A DNA stretch of 64,000 bases from Aricia agestis (taxonomy: Eukaryota > Arthropoda > Insecta > Lepidoptera > Lycaenidae). The stretch covers positions 4,156,501-4,220,500 of the forward strand of contig NC_056422.1 of the NCBI RefSeq assembly GCF_905147365.1, written 5' to 3'. A model generated the notes under the pieces. The model did no database searches. It was not told the origin of the DNA and was given only the letters and a program-made list of their open reading frames with translations. The position numbers and the translations under genes are program-made. Positions 22,801 to 31,200 of this stretch are shown piece by piece; position 1 is the stretch's first letter; every line of letters begins with the position of its first letter.

Positions 22801-24423
22801 GGATGGGCTCAGCATGGACTTTTCATTATCCAGTGGTTTACAGTTCAGGTTTATTTCAACAAAATCATCCTCATCATCAATTTGAAAGCCTGAGTCCAGA
22901 CTCTTGGATAGTTTCTTATTTTGATTCAAATCACACGGTAGTGCCTCCACCACATTGTTCAGTTCTAAGCTCGTTTCAGTCAAACCCTTTGCAGGTGCCA
23001 GATTGAAATTGAAATTTTTGTAGAAATTTTTCAAAGAGTCTATGATATTATTAGCATCTAAGAGATTTAATACTTTATTATTCTGCTTCTTCTCCTCAAC
23101 AACATTAGTTGTGATGTATCTTTTCTTTTTGAGCACAGATTTAACATTGATCGGGCTCTGTGTTATCTCTAAAGGCTTCTTTGCTTGCTCCTGGTTTTGA
23201 TCAATATCAGCCTCAGAAAAGTAAGTTTTTCTCATGAATGCAACATGTGCATTATTTTCAAATCCATCACAGGAGTAGGACTTCTGAGTTTTGTCACATT
23301 TTCTCCTCACTGGTGATGATTCTGTTTTGTTTGAATGTGACGAGGAGGAATCACTAGATGATGATTCTGAATCACAGCTGAAGTTGGAATCAGAACTGTT
23401 GGAGTCACAATTATACAGTTTACCCTTTGGCTTAGTCTCATTATTATTGTCTCGGTCTTTATTGTTTTGGTTGTCTCGTTCAGAGTCATGACAATATTCG
23501 AAGATCCCACTTCTGTCATGTTTGGAGTCACCATAAGTTAGGATGTCAGACATAGTCTGCTGAGCTACGTCTGCAGCATATTTTGGAGTTTTGTCTCCTG
23601 AAGCACACCAGGAAAACCTGTCAGTCATTATATTATTCTTTTGCCTAAACCTATCACAGTAAGAACTATCTGGTCCATAAGAAATAAAGCCGCGTTCAAT
23701 ATGTATATTATCTGTCCTCGTGTTGTTCAATATGTCTTCATGAAAGGACACCCTCTTTTTTTGAGAGCTTGAGGCATTTTGTGATTTCTTTCTGCATCTC
23801 CTTCTGTAGACAATGTCCTCTGACAGGGATTTCTTTGGTTCTGAAGTCCTCAGAGCAGATTTTTTTACTTCAGTGACACCGGCGGGACTTATTTTTTCAC
23901 TTTCTAATGCCTTTAAAACGACATCAGGTAAGTTTTCGTAAGGTGGTTTTTTATGAGCCTCAACGAGGAGTTCGGGCACGGTGTCGTCGGTTACGTTCTG
24001 ATTGTCGATATCACTTCGCGTCATTATGCTGCTACTCGTACTTTTTATCATATCTTGCGAGCAGGACGGAACAGCGTCGTAAATACTGTCGCACGCCAAT
24101 TCCTCTGTTCCTAATAAGCTGTGAGACATTAACGCCTGACTCGTCGCCTCGGAAGCCTCGCTGTCGAGGCACAACACACCAGAATCACCAGGTGTATCCG
24201 CCAAACTACTGGTTGTGCTAGATACCAAATGAGAATTGCCTTGAAGACACAAATCTGTGGGCTTGCCGACTTCCAGATCTTTTGTATCCATTTTGTTGCA
24301 GTGGAATGTATCGTCGCCTGTAGTAGTAAGCGTTGATGCAATAACACAGTCGTTTGGTTTATTACGACGTTTAATTTTATCGATTTCTTTACCCCTAATT
24401 TCAGAAACGGTTTCAAACGACAT
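4900..24423 (-). CDS. PLEKHM2: PLEKHM2/SKIP-like PH-domain protein, 9 exons
   Basis: Minus-strand exons: 21853-24423, 21564-21725, 14395-14613, 11364-11515, 8658-8877, 7966-8137, 7126-7232, 5560-5676 and 4900-5007. All borders are GT-AG, phases agree, and the product is 1275 residues. Residues 1-800 are polar and largely disordered, with a Ser/Asp-rich run at about 336-371. Residues 800-1010 form a conserved block. A PH domain covers about 1017-1108, beginning EGYLMCKTEKS and ending with a WLQSLLLHAAQ helix. A tail follows, ending AHMLPSHQ. The PH domain and tail match what I remember of human PLEKHM2, an adaptor that links lysosomal Arl8 to kinesin-1. I chose the ATG at 24423 because it is the first ATG after in-frame stops; the only upstream in-frame start is a TTG. 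No RUN domain and no Trp-acidic kinesin-light-chain motif is visible. The family call is fairly sure. Cargo and motor use are inferred. Confidence 0.8.
5722..5943 (-). mobile_element. Non-autonomous Helitron (GTTGCGGGC-type 3' end)
   Basis: Read on the minus strand, it starts TCCATACT and contains the ATATTATAAATGCGAAAG block and a (TGTC)n run. It ends with a short hairpin and CTAG. It lies in PLEKHM2-like intron 7. The same family recurs at 6501-6719, about 11580-11755, 15119-15790, 60537-60715 and 61287-61497. Confidence 0.65.
5986..6130. mobile_element. Foldback MITE, ACCGGTTTCGA family, copy 1
   Basis: Arms of about 33 bp (containing ACACAGTTTTTCGTGCACTT) are inverted at the two ends, with ACCGGTTTCGA in the loop. 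A second member of the family is at 62182-62329. Confidence 0.7.
6440..6719 (+). mobile_element. Helitron fragment with a duplicated 5' end
   Basis: A 46-bp unit ending in AATGCGAAAGG occurs twice in tandem (about 6440-6531). Each copy carries the Helitron start TCCATCCCAATAATATAAA. One body follows, ending in a GCAAC/GTTGC hairpin and a decayed CTAT at about 6719. Confidence 0.6.
6801..6937. mobile_element. Foldback MITE, TATAGTCTGTC family (complete)
   Basis: The ends TATAGTCTGTCAAAAAAGTG and the complement pair over about 55 bp, including the word GGCAACATCGT. Single arms of the same family occur at 24661-24705 and 63694-63728. Confidence 0.8.
7565..7916. mobile_element. hAT-type non-autonomous transposon with 8-bp target duplication
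   Basis: The element starts CAGCGTTACCAGA and ends TCTGGCAACGCTG. It is flanked by the same 8 bases, ATTGGCAC, at 7557-7564 and 7917-7924. CAG-type ends plus an 8-bp duplication are the hallmark of hAT elements. An internal hairpin on CCCCTAAAAG lies near 7796-7830. No transposase is encoded. It lies in PLEKHM2-like intron 6, ending 50 bp from the exon 6 donor. Confidence 0.8.
8658..11515 (-). CDS. PLEKHM2: PLEKHM2-like exons 4-5: PH domain
   Basis: Exon 4 (11364-11515) and exon 5 (8658-8877) join in phase 2 across an AG/G codon. They give the PH fold: the first strand LEGYLMC, an RPHCFEIAL core strand, and the C-terminal helix with its invariant Trp in SSWLQSLL. The 2.5-kb intron between them holds several retroposon fragments. 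Phosphoinositide binding is a family expectation, not seen directly. Confidence 0.8.
9505..9829 (+). mobile_element. A-tailed retroposon, CGTGGGAGAGCCATG family, copy 1
   Basis: Starts CGTGGGAGAGCCATGC, runs through a pyrimidine-rich CCCTACCCT tract and the conserved GCTTTCCATCAGGTGACCCG, and ends in an A-rich tail. Other copies are at 11150-11309, 20325-20686 and 55682-56003. The shared start and A tail suggest a SINE or a LINE 3' end; I cannot decide which. Confidence 0.65.
9953..10171 (-). repeat. Dispersed repeat with GGTTCCGTACCC end
   Basis: The minus strand begins GGGTTCCGTACCCAAAG and runs through TTGCCGCTATAACAACAAAT. The same family appears at 10961-11149 and, almost complete, at 11886-12330. 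Confidence 0.55.
10381..10584 (+). mobile_element. Short retroposon with poly(A) tail and 16-bp target duplication
   Basis: The 16 bases AAGGTAATACGGATGC occur at 10365-10380 and again at 10583-10598, right after a run of A's that begins at 10566. Between them is a 185-bp GC-rich body starting CCGGCGGAGTCGTGG. This is the signature of target-primed reverse transcription; the body is probably a 5'-truncated LINE 3' end. Confidence 0.8.
10671..10763. repeat. Foldback AT-rich inverted repeat
   Basis: AAAAAATTGTAAAACTTTCG and its near complement face each other about a central AATCGATTATTTGATTAATC. It is a small MITE or snap-back. Confidence 0.6.
10961..11149 (+). repeat. GGTTCCGTACCC-family fragment
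   Basis: Contains ACAACAAACGT, GCTAGGCACTTGAAATT and GGGTCCCATACAAAA, as in the fuller copy at 11886-12330. It is truncated where it meets the next retroposon. Confidence 0.5.
11150..11309 (-). mobile_element. A-tailed retroposon family, truncated copy 2
   Basis: The 5' half of the CGTGGGAGAGCCATG family on the minus strand, lacking the 3' GTGACCCG part and tail. It joins directly to the GGTTCCGTACCC-family fragment, marking a rearranged junction. Confidence 0.6.
11580..11755 (-). mobile_element. Helitron fragment
   Basis: Decayed copy of the GTTGCGGGC family; on the minus strand it begins TCCATACTAATATAAGT. It sits 65 bp from the exon 4 acceptor of the PLEKHM2-like gene. Confidence 0.5.
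11886..12330 (+). repeat. GGTTCCGTACCC dispersed element, near-complete copy
   Basis: It begins GGGTTCCGTACCCAAAGGGT and near its 3' end carries the complement GGTACGGAACCC, followed by TTCGTGCGCGAGTCCGACTC. Two internal repeats of the TCCCATACAA type lie between. From memory this is a very common lepidopteran interspersed repeat; its class is unclear. Confidence 0.6.
12724..12925 (+). mobile_element. Non-autonomous Helitron (CTCGGT hairpin family)
   Basis: Starts TCTTATATCTTTAAACGAG. It ends with the hairpin ACCGAGCAAAGCTCGGT, then CAAATAGCTAG followed by T. TC-start, 3' hairpin, CTAG end and insertion between A and T are the four Helitron diagnostics. A second copy is at 15864-16198. Confidence 0.8.
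13060..13246 (+). repeat. Probable retrotransposon fragment
   Basis: A moderately GC-rich island (ATGGGGAAATGCTTTGCG, then CTAACCACTAAAACACCATG) in AT-rich sequence. It resembles a LINE piece common in Lepidoptera, but no enzyme motif is readable. Confidence 0.3.
13248..13500 (+). mobile_element. Helitron fragment with doubled start
   Basis: CATACTAATATTATAA occurs twice in succession, then AAGGTGGAAGTTTGTGAG, a usual Helitron 5' block. The 3' end is not clear. Confidence 0.45.
13822..14100 (-). mobile_element. tRNA-derived SINE
   Basis: On the minus strand it opens with a tRNA-like head: an A box in GTGGCTCAGTGGTGAGCGCG and a B box GGGTTCGAATCCC (complement at 14034-14046). A unique body follows (GGAACAAAAAGTTTTCAATG), ending in an (ATT)n tail at about 13817-13840. 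The flanking TCAATTAAT at 13813-13821 and 14099-14107 is a likely target duplication. Head fragments recur at 32640-32740 and 33233-33333. Confidence 0.8.
14138..14183 (-). pseudogene. Short copy of PLEKHM2-like exon 3 end (copy B)
   Basis: AAGTATCTTACCTT...TCATGCCCCTG...GGTCACCGCATG repeats the donor and last codons of exon 3 (parent 14384-14430). It is too diverged to code. Confidence 0.5.
14222..14337 (-). pseudogene. Partial tandem copy of PLEKHM2-like exon 3 (copy A)
   Basis: Repeats parent 14380-14496, including the donor GTAAG and about 10 bases of intron, so it was copied as DNA. On the minus strand 31 codons stay open and similar to the parent (PPAMIPQDCYHLSCTVTRQ). A 6-base insertion then brings in TGA four codons before the donor. 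No acceptor for an open exon is visible upstream. Confidence 0.75.
15119..15790 (-). mobile_element. Decayed Helitron interrupted by another element
   Basis: The left part (CTAGAAGTTGCCGCAACTTCG) and right part (CAATATCGGTTTAGCGGG...GACATACAC) are the two halves of one GTTGCGGGC-family Helitron. They are split by the TTAA-flanked element at 15212-15684. Confidence 0.5.
15212..15684. mobile_element. MITE with GAGGAT ends, uninterrupted copy
   Basis: The element runs GAGGATTCCACACCGCC to GTGGTATCCTC and is flanked by TAA/TTAA. Two further copies are at 16977-18735 (split by a mariner) and 29996-30415. The TTAA flank suggests a piggyBac-like or PIF-like mobiliser; this is not settled. Confidence 0.7.
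15864..16198 (-). mobile_element. Non-autonomous Helitron (CTCGGT hairpin family), copy 2
   Basis: The minus strand starts TCTTATAAGATATCTTTAAACG and ends ACCGAGCAAAGCTCGGTCAAACAGCTAG before T. It is longer than the 12724-12925 copy because of an internal TATCGATTATCGATA-containing segment. Confidence 0.75.
16200..16300. repeat. Dispersed repeat fragment (CGGTTCGGGAACTACC)
   Basis: Shares ACACTTTTTGAAAGTCG, GAAGAAACTACGTTGCCTAC and CGGTTCGGGAACTACCCCGC with 46550-46645. Probably a piece of a larger retroelement. Confidence 0.45.
17131..18422 (+). mobile_element. Mariner element, 1292 bp
   Basis: The inverted ends CGAGGGTTGCTATTTATGTA and CGAGGGCTGCTATTTATGTA (complement) are flanked by TA at 17129-17130 and 18423-18424. 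The length and TA duplication are typical of mariner. It encodes one transposase frame with a premature stop. It lies in the 7-kb intron 2 of the PLEKHM2-like gene. Confidence 0.92.
17305..18357 (+). pseudogene. Mariner transposase with one in-frame stop
   Basis: The frame opens at ATG 17305 (MDLTREHFRAMIYYDF) and would run 350 codons to the TAA at 18355-18357. It has the usual paired helix-turn-helix DNA-binding half (about residues 1-110), then the DD34D catalytic core: D160 in TGDESW, D252 in HHDNASCH and D287 in APNDFFLF. A TAA at 17731-17733 (codon 143), between the DNA-binding and catalytic halves, truncates it. No frameshift is seen, so the copy is young and only just dead. It should be immobile on its own but could be moved by an active relative through its intact ends. 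It is unrelated to the host gene, on the opposite strand. Confidence 0.9.
18740..20200. other. AT-rich intron sequence, nothing recognised
   Basis: Part of PLEKHM2-like intron 2. Open frames here are T-rich and hydrophobic with no recognisable domain, and I see no repeat ends. Confidence 0.5.
20205..20835. mobile_element. MITE with hairpin end, split by a retroposon
   Basis: The left end is a 48-bp palindrome (GTGCTCACTCCTTTAACGCA, 20205-20252). The CACTGAGACGGGCCGTGCC block after it recurs inverted at about 20784-20806, as does GCGGATTTTTGCGATGAGCC. The retroposon at 20325-20686 interrupts the middle. Confidence 0.7.
20325..20686 (+). mobile_element. A-tailed retroposon, copy 3, with internal snap-back
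   Basis: Full-length member of the CGTGGGAGAGCCATG family with an A tail, inserted in a MITE. Unlike the other copies it has a new 24-bp inverted repeat at 20341-20364 and 20375-20398. Confidence 0.75.
20836..21563. other. AT-rich intron sequence, nothing recognised
   Basis: Rich in ATATTA words, with one small direct repeat (GCTDATTATATAATATTGTATTAAT at about 20950 and 21025). No coding frame. Confidence 0.45.
21853..24423 (-). CDS. PLEKHM2: PLEKHM2-like exon 1: long disordered N-terminal exon
   Basis: One 857-codon exon carries the first two thirds of the protein. It is rich in Ser, Asp, Asn and Lys, with many SP/TP-type sites and basic KKR clusters, as expected for a disordered adaptor tail. 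Only the last 60 codons, around HISAARMARLIDKEV, look folded and conserved. The exon ends ETLHR before GTTAGT. Base composition is near that of the introns, unlike the GC-rich exons 4-9. Confidence 0.85.
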
Positions 24424-24660
24424 CGCGTATCGTGTTGTTTCCTCCAGTAACTTCAAACACAGACACTCAACCGTACACAATTTGTTATGTTATTATCACT
24501 TTATCTATTTTATCGCACATTTTGAAAATCACTTTTAATTATTCGCTGAATACACATTTGGAACGAACACAAAGCAGCCATTTGTAATAAATGACAGCAA
24601 TGAGCAAAAAATGACAGCTGACAACTGTGCTACTTGACCATTGCTACTGACATTGACGTT

Positions 24661-24705
24661 TACGATGTTGCCACTTTTTAATTTCTTCACTTTCTTGACG
24701 GACTT
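24661..24705. repeat. Solo arm of the TATAGTCTGTC MITE
   Basis: TACGATGTTGCCACTTTTTA through GACGGACTTA matches one arm of 6801-6937. The other arm is absent. Confidence 0.65.
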
Positions 24706-24723
24706 AGATTAAATTCCCGCTGT

Positions 24724-24774
24724 AAAAAAACAGTAACGGAAGCATCTGCAGATGCTCCCGTTACTGTTTTTTTT
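24724..24774. repeat. Near-perfect hairpin in the divergent promoter region
   Basis: Arms of about 25 bp (AACAGTAACGGAAGCATCTG) meet at CTGCAG with no loop and one mismatch. Confidence 0.75.
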
Positions 24775-25201
24775 CTAATTAAAGGACTTTATCATAAAAC
24801 GATAAGCTCTGTATATAAGTTGTAACACAGACCAATACGCCGTAAATCGTTTGACACAGACGTAAAGTCCAATGATATAGACCTATCAAGTTTGGACTTT
24901 GAAGTTTGATTCTGATAGTTCTATTCAGAAAGTTTGCAAAATACATTTTGGTCTACTGAAAATAGCAACACTGGACTCAACTGTCAAGTGACACGGCTGA
25001 AGGACTTGTATCCATGGTCACGAATAAATTAAAAAAAAAATGACTGTCAAGTGACAGGTGTCAACTTCCATTTCGTATTTTGTTTGCGGGTGGCGGGTGC
25101 CCGTAATTAGCGATATTTTCGTATTTTGCTAATTTTATGAGGTTATAATACTGAAATTAAATATTTTTATGTGAAGTTATGTTTTTATTTTGAAGCTAAA
25201 T

Positions 25202-28200
25202 ATGGGAAACTTCGGCTTCATACCGAAATATGCGGTTTTTGTATTAGTTTTGTGTGTAACGGTGTTCACATGTGACTGTGCTAAAATAAACACACCGAGA
25301 GTGCTTCTGCCGTGGTTTGATAATTTGAAAGTGAATTTCACGTTTGAGATCATCGAAGGTGGATGTTATACATGGTAAATATCTTAATTTTGTCGAATAT
25401 AATACCAAACATTGACTGATTGGTGAAATAAACGCTGGAAATGTGATTATTTCAGGAGCCTTTCTCGGGATGACATCATTGATCTTGATCCTATTTACGA
25501 AGGCTCTTGGGGCCACTGTTCGCGAGCGGCACGTGTTTCTGTTTCTAGAACATGCGTCCCGCCCGGCTCGGTGATAATCCTGGCAGAGGAAGTCAACAGT
25601 GGCGAGGTAATTTTCAAAAATGGCGCGAAACTTTCGTTTTCTACTAGTTTGTAAATAATCTCGTATTTCATATTCTTCAGATTTTGCGTGGAGACGTGGA
25701 CATTGATGTGATAAGCTCACTGAAGGTTGTGAGTACTACTTGGAAGCTTTTCTTGGAGGAGGCCCCAGAAGCTTTCGAAGTTGTGGCCTCCGATGATCAA
25801 GGTATGGTTGATTAAATTGAAAAGAAACTTACTTTATATTTTTCTTTACAGGCTGGGTTTTTTATTCTATTCTGCTATTACTTTTGGTGTCTTACATAAT
25901 ATTGAGCAAAGTGCATTGTCGTGTCCCTACTTACTAATTCCAATATTATGTAGATTGTATGTTACATTCTAATGACTTTATATTGTTGTCCAGGTAACAC
26001 ATTCTCAACACTAGAAGGACTAAGTTTTGAATGGACTATTGAGAATATTGGAAAGAATTATGGTGAAGAACCTTTAGTTACGTAAGTATGAATACTTATA
26101 AAAAAATTATAAGGTTTGATAAAATGCTAATTGAGTCATGAAACTTATGTAACCATTATATATACTGCAGACTGTATTTGCACATTGTATTCAAGGAATC
26201 TTCTATTTCAAATAAAAAGTTTCAGGCTATACTCTGTGCCAGATCGACTGAGAATAATGGACATTGACCCTTGAAGTGGGCCGTGAGTTGAAAAGTGTAA
26301 CTTAGAAATTAATTATTTAATGTTTAAAATATTTGAATCCAAACATTTACCCTTGAAACTAGCCGAAAGTCGAAAAGTGTGACTTAGAAATAATTATTTA
26401 ATAAAAAAAACACTTAAGTCAAATGTCATAAAAAAAAGTTCAGCTCAAAAAATGTGTTGTAATTTGGTTCCAATTTCAAGCACTTTTCACAACAGTTATA
26501 AAAAAAAACAACATTTGAAGCAAGAAAACGCACTTCCAATTTTATTCTTTAAAAATAAGCAAAACGCGAGTTACATCATTTTGTTTCAAAGAAAACGCAG
26601 CACTGACAGGCAGAGGAGCGTCACCTTGGGTTCGCCATTTTGTTTTCATGGAATGGATGACTTACAGCCGTTCCCAATATTTGATATATCTCTGGTTTTG
26701 CCCTACTAGAGATAGGAATAGCTCACAATTGACATAAAATATATGTCTCTAATGTCTAATGTGAGCTATTTCTATCTCTAGTAGGGCAAAACCAGAAATA
26801 GATCAAATATTGGGAACGGCCCTAAATCGATCAAGCTGCAGATCGATTTATAATAAATGTCACAGACAGCTCATCGGAATTTAGTGACAGTACGTCAAGC
26901 TATGGAGATTTAAGTGACGACAGAACTCCCGAATGAAAATATTGTCAAGAATAATGTATTTAAATTAAAATAAATAAGTAATGGAATTTCAAAACAATGT
27001 TTGATTTTGAGCTTTGTCGATATCCATTATTTTTATGTAATTACTTAATATAATCATATTTATTTTAGTAATACCATAATTTGAACCTATAGCCTGTAAG
27101 TTTGTAACCCCTGTAAAAGGTCAATGTCCGATATTCTCAATCGATCTGGCACAGAGTATATATCTAGCAATTACTAAAAACCTAGCTACACTTTTGATCA
27201 TTTTTATCAGTCTGTACTCTGTAGAAAAGTATAATGACTTTATCTGTCGATAGAAAAGTATAATGACCTTACACCTAAATATCATATTGTTTTTTACAGG
27301 TTAGTAAGATGGAGAGATACAGATTACGAGGCACCAAAGGGTATAGCAGAACTGGAAGCTCAAGGGCTCAGGTCACATGCAGTACTCTTGTACGGTCAGG
27401 GTATGGGTGACGCCCGTGTGACAGTGTGTCTCGGAAAGATTTGTACCCAGTTTGATCTGACTGTGGTGGCTAGTGTTGTGTTGACACCGGCTATTGCATA
27501 TATTTCACAGGGTGATACCATAAATTACAGGTATTTTACTGTTCTTTTAATTTTTTTAAACAAAAAAGATAATTGTTCAATATAATATTTAAAATGAAAA
27601 AATTAATCTGAAATTTACTGTGTTTTATCACTTTTACTTTCTCTGTGATTCTGTCCTGAGACCACAGCTGATATTAAAACTTGATAAAACATGCAAAATA
27701 GTTTTGTATAGTTCAAAAGATTTCAGATATGTATTTTAAATTCTTACAATATGAAGTATCTTAATTCGCCTTGTGGTTTTTTTTCAAAGAGCCTTGTTTG
27801 TTGAGAAATGTTTTCTTTATGCCTTGTTGCTTAGATCATATTATTATTGTTACTAAGTCAAGATGGTCAATAGTGTAATCACTTATTGATATGTTTATTT
27901 TGCAAGGTTTTTCAAATCAACATAATTGTGTGTACATATTTTTAGGGTAGTGAGAGCACGCGCAGGTAGACTAACTGTCCAAGATGTAGCTGACACAGTT
28001 TACAACATAGCTGTACCAGATACTGGAATAGCCCAGTTATATGACTCAATGAGTGTTGTAAAGGGCCTTCAGCTGGGATCGTCAAGTGTCTATCTCACAT
28101 CAGGAACGACAGAAGTGGCCTCAGCAACGCTCACAGTTGTGACACCACATTCCATCAGAGTGTCAATACGGCCTTCAAACTTGCTTGTGATCGGTGAGCA

Positions 28201-31200
28201 GTTCACAATCCACTGTGTGTTGTATGATAAAGACGGACATCAGCTTACAGCAGGCCAAGAGACGCTAATAAGACTGACAGTTGATGGAGAAGCTGTCATA
28301 GACTTGATAAGGTCGACAGAAAATGGTACAATAACAGAGGCAGTGGCGCACAATTCAGGAGCTTTCACTGTGACTGCACAACTGTATTCCATAGCTGGAA
28401 AAATACTGAACAGAAAAGTAAGTTTACAAGAGCAAAATAAATAATTACTCTTCAGTAGTAAACCTAACAATGTGGACCTGTTTTACAACTTTTAAATAAA
28501 TGAAATAATAAAGCTAATTTGGATAATGATTTCTTAACAAACAAATAATAAGTAAGAAATTGACAGAAGATGGTGAAACCCCTTTATATTAAGCCATCTC
28601 ATGGCTTCACTTTTAGGGAGATAGTGAATCATCATAATTTTCTTTTCTTCTCATCTTTTCTCACAGGTGGAAGGTGAGACGTCGGGCGTTGTTATTGACC
28701 CCTTGGAAATTGATCCACCAGAACTGTACATAGCCTGGACCAATAGTGCTCAGTAAGTATTAGTCATTATTGTTTTTTAGTATGCATGTTGATTACTATA
28801 AGATTTATCAAGCTTAAATAGCAGAAGTGTGAAATAGCTATTCTCAAGTTATTATAAAGTTGCAACAAAAGCTTCTAACTAGTTATTTGTCGTATAAAGT
28901 TGTAGTATAAGCAGTATAAAGTTGCAACAAAAGTTTCTAACTAGTTATTTGTCGCCTAAAACTGATAACAAATTGTAATTTTCCTGTTATGTAATTGTTA
29001 TGAATATGTTATTGTCCCTTAGTATAAAGTCTGACTGCCCAGTGCACACCATAACGAGTCCACACCTAACTAATTATAAGAATTAATAATACTCTTTTCT
29101 AAAAACTAGCATTAAATTTTCGTTAATTTACAGAGAAGTACAATTGAAACACCGTGGAGGTGGCTCAGAGCCGGTCACGTGGTCCGAGAGCGAGACGACG
29201 CATAGCGCCTTCTCGCTCACACACAGTGGCTCTCTCACTGTCAGAGGGGAGGGAGCGATGGAAGTACAAGTGCATTTGACAAACTACCCCCACGTGAAAG
29301 CTGTTGGAAGGTAAAGTAGGATTTATATATTATGTAAGAAACTGGACATAAATGATGTCCAGTTTCTGATTTTTTTTCACAGGAGCTTAACTTTTTAATA
29401 GCGTTGTTGCTTGATTAACTGTTTGACATTTGTCCATCAAAAGTCATAGTGAATAGATCTTATTAATTCAAATTATGATTAGAACTTTTCTGTAAAATAA
29501 TTGCGCATGCGAATTTTGTAATTGTAATTTTTATAAGGCTGGCATTGTCAGTTTCGACACAAGTCTTTAAATAAAGAAAAAAAAAATTCTCAGGGTGGTG
29601 AGCGCTGCGCCGTTGTTGGTACAAGTGTCTAGTACGGGGGTCGCGCGCGCGTACCGCCCGCACGCACTACACGTGGCGCTGACCGGCGGCACCGACACCG
29701 GCGACCTCTACAACTTTCACACGTGAGTACACCGCCGTGAGGTCAATTTATATGCTTGCACCACATTCCAGTATTGCGTCATATCTGTTTGGTGATTTGA
29801 TCAATCCCCGTTTGACTTGGATTATAAGCTTACCGCGCGGTCATTGGTCAAAGTCAGGCGCGCTGAGCGTTTATTGGTAAGTCGAAGTTGTTATATCCAA
29901 AACAAGTTACCGATTGTGAATCAGTATGATATGATATGCATACTTAAGGTCGATTGTCACTTGTATACGCTTTGTGATTTCAATACACTATTTAAGAGGA
30001 TACACCAAGGGCGAGAGAAATTGAAAATAGGTATTTGAAAATGTATTGCTGTCTCACCAATCTCAAGTCTCCCACCGCAGAGCGCGATAGAGACAACACG
30101 ACAAAAGTTCTAATAAAAGAACAGAAAATCTTCGATTCGTTGTCCGCTGATTCCTTCTCCAAAACTTAACCGATTTAAGTTATTTTTTCATTAAGAATTA
30201 AAGCAAGGCTTGAGCTGTGTTCCTATGTTTTTTTTTTTGTATATTCTAGCCAGTTTTGTTTTATGAAATGTATTAAATTACGAAAAAAAGAAAACATAGG
30301 GACATGCTAATAGTGGCCATAGATATTCAGGAAAAAAATCATAACTCTACCGGCATTATCCAGGGAGGAAACAGGGGACAGCGTTTGTATGAAAAAACGG
30401 CGGTGTGGACTCCTCTTAAAATAACCTAGCAAAATAGTTTAACATAATTTATTTTAAATTTTCAGCTGTAACTGCAACTCCTTCACGGTAACACTGATCG
30501 ATGGCCCGGAACCACAGAATGTGACCGCTGCACCTTGGATCGAACCTGCTGGTAAGATGGAAAATATTTATGTCGTATATTTAAAAAAAGATGTTGTCGT
30601 AATGTAAATTATGGAGGACGGATGGCATAAGGTATTGTTTGGAGAAAGACGCTTGGACAGAAAAGTAATTTTTTTACTCAAACAAAAATTACGACAAACC
30701 AGTCCCCTTATGTATCTGCGCTGTCTCGACTAACCCATATAACAACATTTTTTTGTATTGTGTGTGGTACTAACCACTTTAATTTATGGTCTCGCAGATG
30801 GTGCGTGCTGCGTGCTCTCACTGAGCTGGGCGGCGCGCGGCGCGTGCTCGCTGCGCGTGTCGCACGGCCGCGCGGGCGACGACGCGCGCGTGCTAATACG
30901 CGCCGCCCCCGCGCTTATATGGCCGACGCACGCCGCCATCTTGGCGCCCGCCACTCTCCCGGTATGTGTTGTCTATGGTCTCGGCGCGCATCAGTACACG
31001 CAGCAGACGGCGCGTGCTGCGTGCACTACAAATCAGTGTTACTACAATTAATAATAAATACTACGAACAGTATCTGAGTCAGAAAAATGGTGTAGAACTT
31101 TGGTACACTTTTTGGCCAGCCAAACATCAAAATATGAATGAGAGCTACTATTTCATCTAGTATTAATAAAGTCCTGTTGCATAGAGACTTCAATTAAAAA

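Larger units (their letters stand above)
24424..25201. promoter_or_regulatory. Shared start region of two divergent genes
   Basis: Only 778 bp separate the start codons of the PLEKHM2-like gene (leftward) and NUP210 (rightward), so the promoters must overlap or abut. The region holds one arm of the TATAGTCTGTC MITE (24661-24705) and a 50-bp near-perfect hairpin (24724-24774). No TATA box is evident for either gene. The promoter role is inferred from position only. Confidence 0.6.

Noticed and set aside
23291..24221. Plus-strand open frames antisense to PLEKHM2-like exon 1
   Set aside because: They mirror the Ser/Asp-rich coding strand and have no start context or known domain.
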